From Clostridiaceae bacterium (GTDB taxonomy: Bacteria > Bacillota > Clostridia > Lachnospirales > Lachnospiraceae), in assembly GCA_009911065.1 (NCBI GenBank), contig QXWR01000046.1:1-37189 (forward strand): 37,189 nt of DNA, read 5' to 3'. Under the pieces are notes generated by a model. It worked only from the letters and a program-made list of their open reading frames with translations. It ran no database searches and had not been told where the DNA came from. The translations under genes were made by a program, and so were the position numbers. Shown here one piece after another: positions 31,793 to 37,189 of this stretch (its first letter is position 1; the number at the start of each line of letters is the position of its first letter).

Positions 31793-33160
31793 TTACTTGT
31801 TCTTTTCAATTACCTGGTTGATTGATGTATGAATATTGGCAATACTCTCCGTAATCTCCTCCGCGGACTTTGAATTCACCGCATTGGTCAGCCCTTTCTC
31901 ATACACATCCTTGATATCATTGTAATATGGAATATCAGCTACATAGTTATCAATCGGATACAGCTTCACATCTGGATCAAAGAATATCTTCTGGTTCTTC
32001 GTCAGCTTGTCCGTATCTACCACGCTCAAATCCATGCACGAACCCATGGTTTCAAAACTCCTGCCCTGAGGCTCTTCCTTTAAAGCATATTGCAAAAATA
32101 CGGAAGCCGCCTCCTTATGCTCGGAATTTTTCGGCATGGCAAATCCTCTGGTATTTAGCAAAACCAAACCGCGGGTTCCGTCCCCGGAAATGGACGGCCA
32201 CTCCGTCACCTGATATTCCCCCACGCCGCTGTCTGGCGCATCCCATCCGGCCACATTCCAGTTGCCTGCACGGAACATGCCCACACTGCCGCTCTGAATC
32301 TTGGTATACATCGCAGAGAAATCCTCACTGGTTGCATCCTTGTCCCAGAAAGCTTCATCGCCTCCCGCATACACAGATACAATATCCTCAAAATATTTCT
32401 GATTCTTCTCCATCTGGCTTTCCGGTGTCCCATTCAGAAAGATATCGCTCATGCCTGAGCCACACAGAAACAGGTTGAACACCTGTCCCGGGTCGCTTCC
32501 CAAAATCATCGTAAACCCATTGATTCCCGCGTTTTTATATGCCATCCCCAATTCCTTAAACTCTTCCCATGTCGCCGGGGAGGTTTCTTCTGCCACATCC
32601 ACACCTTCTACGTCTGTTTTCACCCCAAGTCCAGCTATTGTACGGTTCACTGGATACACCACCAGCCTTCCCGCAACAGAAGAAAGCTTGATATCCCCCT
32701 CATTGACCAGATCTTTTCTGCTGTCCTGTTCCAGGATAGAACTCAGATCCTCAAAGCTATTATTCGACTGCAAGTCAATCTCCAGAAGCCTGGAAGCATC
32801 ATTAAACACCAAATCCACCCCTCCGGTTGCTGATGTTGCCTGCAATACCTTGGTCATAAACGTACTATTGTCAAATGTAACCGCATTGATGCTGTAATTC
32901 GGATAATCCTTCTGCATCTCTGCCTCAACTGCCTCAAAAAACGGAAGCCTTGCATCCCCGCCCTCATACCAGATCGTAATCACCTCTGACTCTTGGCTGT
33001 TCTGGGCACTCCCGGAAGCAACGCCCTCTGCTGCGCCTGCCGATTCTCCTGCATTTGCTTTTTCTGTTGCATCTGCCCCGTCTGTCTTGCCTCCCCCACA
33101 AGCTGTAAGCATCATTGAAAGCACAAGCCCAGCTGCCACGATTCGTTTCATTTTCCTCAT
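31793..33160 (-). CDS. Extracellular sugar-binding lipoprotein (family 1 SBP)
   Basis: 455 residues from ATG 33160 (AAGGAG seven bases upstream). The 48 codons upstream in frame are leader. The signal peptide MRKMKRIVAAGLVLSMMLTAC ends in lipobox LTAC with acylated Cys21, followed by a low-complexity Gly/Ala/Glu linker. The mature part has the family 1 solute-binding pattern (VITIWYEGGDARLPFFEAVEAEM, ATWEEFKELGMAYKNAGINGF, MFRAGNWNVAGW, FAMPKNSEHKEAASVFLQYAL). It delivers an oligosaccharide or glycoside to the MalF/MalG pair. The trailing GH2 enzyme suggests glucuronides, but ligand is unproven. Confidence 0.93.
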   Translation of the reverse strand: MRKMKRIVAAGLVLSMMLTACGGGKTDGADATEKANAGESAGAAEGVASGSAQNSQESEVITIWYEGGDARLPFFEAVEAEMQKDYPNYSINAVTFDNSTFMTKVLQATSATGGVDLVFNDASRLLEIDLQSNNSFEDLSSILEQDSRKDLVNEGDIKLSSVAGRLVVYPVNRTIAGLGVKTDVEGVDVAEETSPATWEEFKELGMAYKNAGINGFTMILGSDPGQVFNLFLCGSGMSDIFLNGTPESQMEKNQKYFEDIVSVYAGGDEAFWDKDATSEDFSAMYTKIQSGSVGMFRAGNWNVAGWDAPDSGVGEYQVTEWPSISGDGTRGLVLLNTRGFAMPKNSEHKEAASVFLQYALKEEPQGRSFETMGSCMDLSVVDTDKLTKNQKIFFDPDVKLYPIDNYVADIPYYNDIKDVYEKGLTNAVNSKSAEEITESIANIHTSINQVIEKNK

Positions 33161-33224
33161 GTTTTTTCTCCTTTTTCTTTTTTTATAATAAAAACAGTTT
33201 AATAAAAGGATTCCAAACGCAGGC

Positions 33225-33253
33225 TTTACTTCTTTAAATGACCATGCTATAAT
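33225..33253 (+). promoter_or_regulatory. Plus-strand promoter between SBP and lacI
   Basis: TTTACT (33225-33230), 17 bp, perfect TATAAT (33248-33253) with TGC before it. It points away from the SBP gene and against lacI. Confidence 0.5.
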
Positions 33254-33259
33254 GATGTT

Positions 33260-33324
33260 TGGGTTTTTTTGGAAGTCTCCATATAGTTCATGAGTGCCAG
33301 TCATAGCTATATGGAGATTTTTAT
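33260..33324 (+). ncRNA. Candidate short RNA ending in a terminator hairpin
   Basis: Downstream of the plus-strand promoter, TCTCCATATAG (33276-33286) pairs perfectly with CTATATGGAGA (33307-33317), with a further ATGA/TCAT pairing inside, and is followed by TTTTTATT. The promoter, stem and T tract would give an RNA of about 65 nt. No ORF is present. Unproven. Confidence 0.35.
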
Positions 33325-33352
33325 TAAACTGAATTATTCTGTTACACGTCTA

Positions 33353-34369
33353 TTATCCGTCAAGCCTCCGGCAGGACGAACGCATGACCACCGATGGTTC
33401 GATAACATATTTTTTCTTCGGCTTCTTACTCCCAGTAAAAATCATATCAAGAATCTGTACGGCAAGCTGCCCCTGTCGGGACATTTCCTGCCGGACACTA
33501 GTCAGAGCCGGCTGCATGTACTCATTCATCATAATATCATCAAAACCGATCACCGAAATATCCCCCGGCACCTCCAGTCCCAGATGCTTCAAAGCCCGGA
33601 TCGCCCCCATTGCCATCAAATCATTTGATGCAAAGATTGCTGTCGGCGGCTGGTCTAACTGCATCAGTTCCCTGATATGGCTCTCGCTGCCATCCAAATG
33701 GTAGTCCCCGTACCTTATATATTCCTCCTGGTACAAAATTCCATGATCCTTCAGCGCCCTTTTATATCCCCGCAATTTCTCAATGCTGGGCTTATAATCC
33801 TGATAACCGTTTATCATCGCAATCCTCTTGTGCCCCAATTCAATCAGGGCAGAGACCCCCTCGTAAGCCCCCTTTATCTTATTGCACACAATCGAATAAA
33901 TGTTTTCCCCTTCCAGGAATTCATCTGCTAAAACTACCGGAACCTTCTTCGCCACATCCCTGATATGCTGGTTATAGTAATCTCCCTTTCCGCGGCCGCC
34001 CGCAAAGATGATACCACTCACCTGGTTCTCAAGCAGCATCTTGATGCACTGCTTCTCTTTCTCCATATCCTCATCGGAATTACAGCTGATCACGGAATAC
34101 CCGTCAATATTGGCCTGATCCTGTATGGCTCTGATAATCTCCGAATAAAACGGGTTCATAATATCAGCAACCACAACCCCAATCGTCTTGGAATTCTGCC
34201 GCACAAGGCTTCTGGCAACATTATTCGGTACGTAATTCAGTTCCTTTATAATCTCTAAAATCCGCTTCTCCGTCTTCTGTGCAACCATCCCGTTCCCGTT
34301 AATCACCCTGGAAACCGTCGCAATTGAAACGTTCGCCATACGTGCGATATCTTTGATCGTATAATTCAT
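33353..34369 (-). CDS. LacI family transcriptional regulator
   Basis: 338 residues. The N-terminal HTH and hinge (TIKDIARMANVSIATVSRVINGNG, then NYVPNNVARSLVRQNSKTIGVVV) and the periplasmic-binding-like effector domain (DIMNPFYSEIIRAI, GHKRIAMINGYQDY, PTAIFASNDLMAMGAIRAL, ISVIGFDD) are complete. It lies first in the sugar cassette on the same strand and probably represses it, releasing DNA on binding the imported sugar. CAGGGG precedes ATG. Its own promoter has matching ACGTTTACA-type operators at the start site; no similar site was seen before the SBP gene. Confidence 0.95.
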   Translation of the reverse strand: MNYTIKDIARMANVSIATVSRVINGNGMVAQKTEKRILEIIKELNYVPNNVARSLVRQNSKTIGVVVADIMNPFYSEIIRAIQDQANIDGYSVISCNSDEDMEKEKQCIKMLLENQVSGIIFAGGRGKGDYYNQHIRDVAKKVPVVLADEFLEGENIYSIVCNKIKGAYEGVSALIELGHKRIAMINGYQDYKPSIEKLRGYKRALKDHGILYQEEYIRYGDYHLDGSESHIRELMQLDQPPTAIFASNDLMAMGAIRALKHLGLEVPGDISVIGFDDIMMNEYMQPALTSVRQEMSRQGQLAVQILDMIFTGSKKPKKKYVIEPSVVMRSSCRRLDG

Positions 34370-34437
34370 GAAATCCCCCTGCGGTTAACGCATTCCCGAA
34401 GCACCGGCAAACCCGGTAGCACTGATTCCCGACCAAA

Positions 34438-34465
34438 TGTAAACGTTTTAATGTATACGTTTACA
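34438..34465 (-). promoter_or_regulatory. LacI-family operator pair at the lacI start site
   Basis: The near-symmetric TGTATACGTTTACA (34452-34465) and the opposing TGTAAACG (34438-34445) together form an inverted array TGTAAACG...CGTTTACA centred on the transcription start. This is the typical CG-centred LacI/CcpA-type operator. Autorepression is the simplest reading; CcpA is an alternative binder. Confidence 0.7.
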
Positions 34466-34477
34466 TTTTATGAGTTT

Positions 34478-34505
34478 ATTATAGCATGATTGCAAATTCT
34501 GTCAA
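34478..34505 (-). promoter_or_regulatory. lacI promoter
   Basis: On the minus strand TTGACA (34500-34505), 16 bp, TATAAT (34478-34483) with TGC upstream of the -10. It is followed directly by the operators. Confidence 0.78.
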
Positions 34506-34635
34506 TACTTTTTACATTTTTTTACTTATCACTTTTCTGTGATGGGATTCTTTGTTCCTGTACTACTTTCGTACAGAAAATGGTGATTACTGTAGTAAAA
34601 CTCATCCCCATTGAAGTCTGTGTCCATGCAAATAT

Positions 34636-35250
34636 TTATGCTTGTCTGTGCCATAAGATCCCCTTCCTCTTCCGGAAGATTTCCTCCACAGATTCTTTTC
34701 GTCTACTTACACCATATTGTATTTTAAATTCTTGTAAAGCAATTTTTTTGCATTCTTTTACATTTTCCTTATGTGCTGCATCTTTTTTCACAATTTCATC
34801 GTCCACAAATTTTATCTTACCTAAGTGTTCCCAAAAAAGTCTCTGTTCGTTATTGATAAATATAGAAATTGGCTTTTGATCTCTTCGTTTCTGCTCCGCC
34901 GTCTCCCTGCCAAGTTCAAATTTTCTGGTATAATTTGTCTTTATCATATCATACTTCAGAGCATAGTCAAACATCAAATTGAACACCGACTTCATACGTG
35001 CCTTCGTACATGCGCTGGCATACCGCTTATTGCCCTTTTCCTTCCCTCTATCGAAGATTACATACCCACCTTGCAGGCATCCCTCCAGATGCCATACTCG
35101 AATATCACGGACTTTCCTATTGTAAATCGAATGCATATAACGGTATGCGCTGGTAATCGTGCGCTCTGAGGATACCCCTGACAAAGTGGGAAGATAGCTG
35201 TCTGACCACTTTTCGTACAACTCCGAAAAAGTAATAAATAATATTTGCTA
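34636..35250 (-). pseudogene. Truncated Tn916-type tyrosine recombinase
   Basis: The frame encodes the SAM-like core-binding domain of a Tn916-family integrase (TFSELYEKWSDSYLPTLSG, TITSAYRYMHSIYNRKVRDIRVWHLEGCL, then MKSVFNLMFDYALKYDMI) and the start of the linker to the catalytic domain. After FVD, where the family continues into the catalytic domain, the sequence changes to an unrelated Lys/Glu-rich tail ending KGILWHRQA. The catalytic Arg, His and Tyr are absent. The apparent TTG start (35220) is internal: family residues continue to an in-frame TAG just upstream of 35250, so both ends are lost. It cannot recombine. It marks an old mobile element beside the sugar cassette. Confidence 0.75.
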
Positions 35251-35361
35251 TACGTTAAATCTACTGATAACTAGTGTTCCATCCGGACAGAAACCACTTA
35301 AATCTGGCAATCCTCAAACACGGTCTGCACCGCCTTGTAAATGGCAGATCTTTCGTATCTA

Positions 35362-35408
35362 TACAAAACTGGAGTAAACCTGTATGATAGAGACAGATTT
35401 GCTCCAGT
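35362..35408 (-). terminator. Terminator of the secreted wall-binding gene
   Basis: ACTGGAG (35368-35374) / CTCCAGT (35402-35408) with further inner pairing (AAA/TTT, CTGT/ACAG) across small mismatches. Read on the minus strand it is followed by TTTTG. It lies about 100 bp beyond the stop codon. Confidence 0.6.
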
Positions 35409-35511
35409 CTTATTTCACTTCTTCTTTATCCGGCTTCTGGCATTCGCAGGCAGATTCTGACCAGAAAAGCAGGTCGTGATAGCCATATAAAGTTTTGTGG
35501 AGGTGGTTCAA

Positions 35512-36849
35512 CTATTGCGCAATAAATGCCTCATATGCCTCATCTATGCTCTTATATGTATGGGCAGAATCCAAAGGTATCTCTGTTAAAGTTCCAAATC
35601 TATTGTTATATTCATCAAAACGTTCTTTTGTAACATATTCAAATCCATTTCTAAACTCACTGCCAGCTAAGCTATATGAACTATCCTCATTCGCACTTGA
35701 AGCTCCTATCTGATTAAACATCGGTTCGGAGTTCTTATCAAATTTATAAAACCTTCTGCTGAAAGAAGGGGCAACGGCTGCACTGGTGCTCTCATAATAT
35801 CTGCAAAAAACATTTCCGCCTTTAAGATAAAAAAGCTGGCCGCCTCCATCATACATTGCTGATTTCACTTCATTTCCAACACATGTTACAATACGATACC
35901 GATCACCATCCGTTCTAATACATTCCGGGATTCCATCTCCATCCAAATCTGCAAGAACATAATTCTTCAAACTATTGCTTGAATTTTGCGGTATATAATC
36001 CGTATACAATTTTAGCGCCGTCTGAATCGTAACCATATCTTTTCCATCATCTGTCTGCTGTACAGATGCAGGTTTTTCCTGCTCCCAAACCCCGTCTGCA
36101 TTGACTGTATACCCGTCTGGTGTAATGGTGTTGGTAAGCATATACCCATCTGCGCCCATATAGTACCATAAACCACTCTCAGGTGACTGATACCACTCAT
36201 TTACCAAATAGGAGCCGTCTGGCCGCTCTACCCACCAGCCTTTACTGTCTTGTTTCCAGGCGGCTGTCCCTTGACTGGTTGTAGAGGTATTGCAATCATC
36301 ATTTAAGTAAAATGTGGCCTGTTTGGCTCCTTCATCGCCAATACTGTACCATATCTTTCCATTATATCCCTTTGGAACAAGTACATAAACGCTGTTATAA
36401 TATTCATTTGAATTATTTCCCGACAGCATACAACCATAAAGGAATTTACATTGTGTGTAATCTGTGCCATTGTATGAAATGGTAAAGTTATGAGTATGAT
36501 AAAGGCCGCCTGCCTCCACATAGGCTCCTGTATCCTCCCATGAACCATCTTTTGCGTGTTCCACATCAAATTCCCAGCCGCAGTCAGCGATCTCTAAACC
36601 ATTGTAATATACATATCCGCTTTTCCATTCATACCCTTCAACACTTTGAGCTGATATGAGCTGCTTATCATACTCATCTATAGGGACTTGTGGAGACTTT
36701 GAAAAAGTCAAGGAAATATTCCCGTTTTCTGTACTCAGACTATAACTTTGTCCCTCTGTTACAACCTCTGCGCTCGCCGTCATCACAGAAGCCATCGTCA
36801 TGGCTGCTGCTGCCGCAAAAGCGGCAACTGTTTTTAACTGTCTTTTCAT
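35512..36849 (-). CDS. Secreted protein with choline/cell-wall-binding repeats
   Basis: 445 residues. A Sec signal peptide (1-27, ending ASA) is followed by a beta-rich region without a recognised name (30-185). Two or so cell-wall-binding repeats follow (about 198-256; WKQDSKGWWVERPDGSYLVNEWYQ, GLWYYMGADGYMLTN, ADGVWEQ), whose aromatic residues bind choline or wall polymers. The C-terminal domain (about 270-445) holds LADLDGDGIPECI, an Asp-rich calcium-binding-like loop. It is probably attached non-covalently to the wall. AGAGGG precedes ATG. It is monocistronic, with a structured RNA candidate and terminator 80-240 bp upstream that may control it. Confidence 0.85.
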   Translation of the reverse strand: MKRQLKTVAAFAAAAAMTMASVMTASAEVVTEGQSYSLSTENGNISLTFSKSPQVPIDEYDKQLISAQSVEGYEWKSGYVYYNGLEIADCGWEFDVEHAKDGSWEDTGAYVEAGGLYHTHNFTISYNGTDYTQCKFLYGCMLSGNNSNEYYNSVYVLVPKGYNGKIWYSIGDEGAKQATFYLNDDCNTSTTSQGTAAWKQDSKGWWVERPDGSYLVNEWYQSPESGLWYYMGADGYMLTNTITPDGYTVNADGVWEQEKPASVQQTDDGKDMVTIQTALKLYTDYIPQNSSNSLKNYVLADLDGDGIPECIRTDGDRYRIVTCVGNEVKSAMYDGGGQLFYLKGGNVFCRYYESTSAAVAPSFSRRFYKFDKNSEPMFNQIGASSANEDSSYSLAGSEFRNGFEYVTKERFDEYNNRFGTLTEIPLDSAHTYKSIDEAYEAFIAQ

Positions 36850-36930
36850 CTTTCCCTCTTTCCGCAGGCAACTCCTGCTTTCTAATAATTTTGCCGTTCA
36901 ATACCAATAAGTAAACGCCAAAATCGAAGA

Positions 36931-36973
36931 AATAAAAAAGACTACGAACACGGCAAATAAATCGTAGTCTTTT
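36931..36973 (-). terminator. Terminator upstream of the wall-binding gene
   Basis: A 12-bp stem AAAAGACTACGA / TCGTAGTCTTTT (36936-36947 and 36962-36973). On the minus strand it is followed by a T-rich tract (TTTTTTATTT). It ends the structured RNA candidate. Confidence 0.82.
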
Positions 36974-37090
36974 CAAACTCCGATTTCTCACTCAGGATAC
37001 CCCGGTGGCAGATTCCTCTGCCACCTAGCATCCCAGGCGAGAAATCAAGAACGAGGTGCCAGTATGCGTCCACACCAACACCTCGTTAAT
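36936..37090 (-). ncRNA. Candidate structured RNA (leader or independent ncRNA)
   Basis: On the minus strand three stems follow each other. Stem A is AACGAGGTG/CACCTCGTT (37079-37087 with 37050-37058) with an inner TGTG/CATA helix and a TTGG/CTGG internal loop. Stem B is GATTTCTC/GAGAAATC (37039-37046 with 36982-36989), then GGAT/ATCC, then GGTGGCAGA/TCTGCCACC capped by GGAA, a GNRA tetraloop on this strand only. The third stem is the terminator. I could not match it to a known riboswitch class. A weak promoter (TTGATG, 17 bp, TATTAA) lies upstream. Confidence 0.5.
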
Positions 37091-37189
37091 ATATCTTAAG
37101 GTTGACTTCATCAACTTAACAACACAAAAAGATTGCACTTTTACTTCCAGTGCTTTATAATTACATTTGTGTATCGCTGATTCGTCAGT

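Larger units (their letters stand above)
33195..33331. repeat. 13-bp inverted repeats bracketing the lacI-SBP gap
   Basis: CAGTTTAATAAAA (33195-33207) and its perfect complement TTTTATTAAACTG (33319-33331) are 111 bp apart. Between them are a plus-strand promoter and a hairpin with a T tract. It could be a tiny mobile element or a regulatory module. Confidence 0.6.

Noticed and set aside
33161..33304. 48-codon extension of the binding protein
   Set aside because: It would place a lipoprotein signal peptide internally; ATG 33160 has AAGGAG and starts the signal peptide.
34557..34575. CTGTAC/GTACAG inverted repeat
   Set aside because: It is short, has no T tract, and no promoter or regulator relates to it; probably chance.
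1..37189. CRISPR arrays, complete insertion sequences or prophage genes
   Set aside because: No regularly spaced direct repeats, no intact transposase and no phage structural genes were seen.

Overview
The window looks like a chromosomal segment of a low-to-moderate GC anaerobic Firmicute, most probably a gut member of the Lachnospiraceae (Clostridia). The support is indirect. It carries DapL-type lysine biosynthesis, Rex, a DNA polymerase I whose proofreading residues are gone, a GHKL/LytTR two-component pair, an Rpn-family remnant, a canonical Gram-positive riboflavin operon under an FMN riboswitch, strong AGGAGG ribosome sites, and a dispersed short repeat with AGAGCGTGTC ends. The species cannot be named from the sequence alone.

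Layout. 0-2.4 kb: the C-terminal remnant of an Rpn nuclease/transposase, a GntR/FCD regulator, a 162-bp MITE-like repeat, and a gluconate 5-dehydrogenase-like SDR whose promoter overlaps a good GntR-type operator. 2.5-9 kb: housekeeping genes, namely a GNAT-DUF523 fusion, sfsA, polA with a small zinc-finger anti-sigma-like gene upstream, dapL and tRNA-Leu(CAA). 9-13.6 kb: a lipoprotein, then an MBOAT/SGNH pair typical of glycan O-acetylation, divergent from an XRE regulator with a TCGCTAATAGCGA palindrome between them. 13.6-18.4 kb: Nnr (NAD(P)HX repair), Rex with a palindrome at its own start site, and an ABC-F ATPase whose leader contains a copy of the repeat.

18.4-22.6 kb: ribD-ribE-ribBA-ribH on the minus strand, preceded by promoter, FMN aptamer and terminator, plus an unexpected second terminator before ribD. 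22.6-26.6 kb: two small unknown genes, a GHKL kinase/LytTR regulator pair without a recognisable peptide gene, and a further unknown gene. 27-34.4 kb: a sugar-uptake cassette on the minus strand (LacI regulator, lipoprotein binding protein, two CUT1 permeases, an alpha/alpha-toroid protein and a beta-glucuronidase-like GH2 enzyme). No transporter ATPase is present, so a shared MsmK-type ATPase elsewhere is likely. The cassette lies between a cluster of repeat remnants (26.8-26.95 kb) and a broken Tn916-type integrase (34.6-35.25 kb), which suggests it was acquired or moved. 35.5-37.2 kb: a secreted cell-wall-binding protein, with a structured, terminator-ended RNA candidate just upstream of it.

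The best leads for something undescribed are the structured RNA at 36.93-37.09 kb, a short promoter-hairpin-T-tract unit inside a 13-bp inverted repeat at 33.2-33.3 kb, the micro-ORFs in front of the LytTR regulator, the tandem terminators in the riboflavin leader, and the toroid/GH2 transport cassette. None could be tested by search or folding here. All promoters, operators and hairpins were found by eye.
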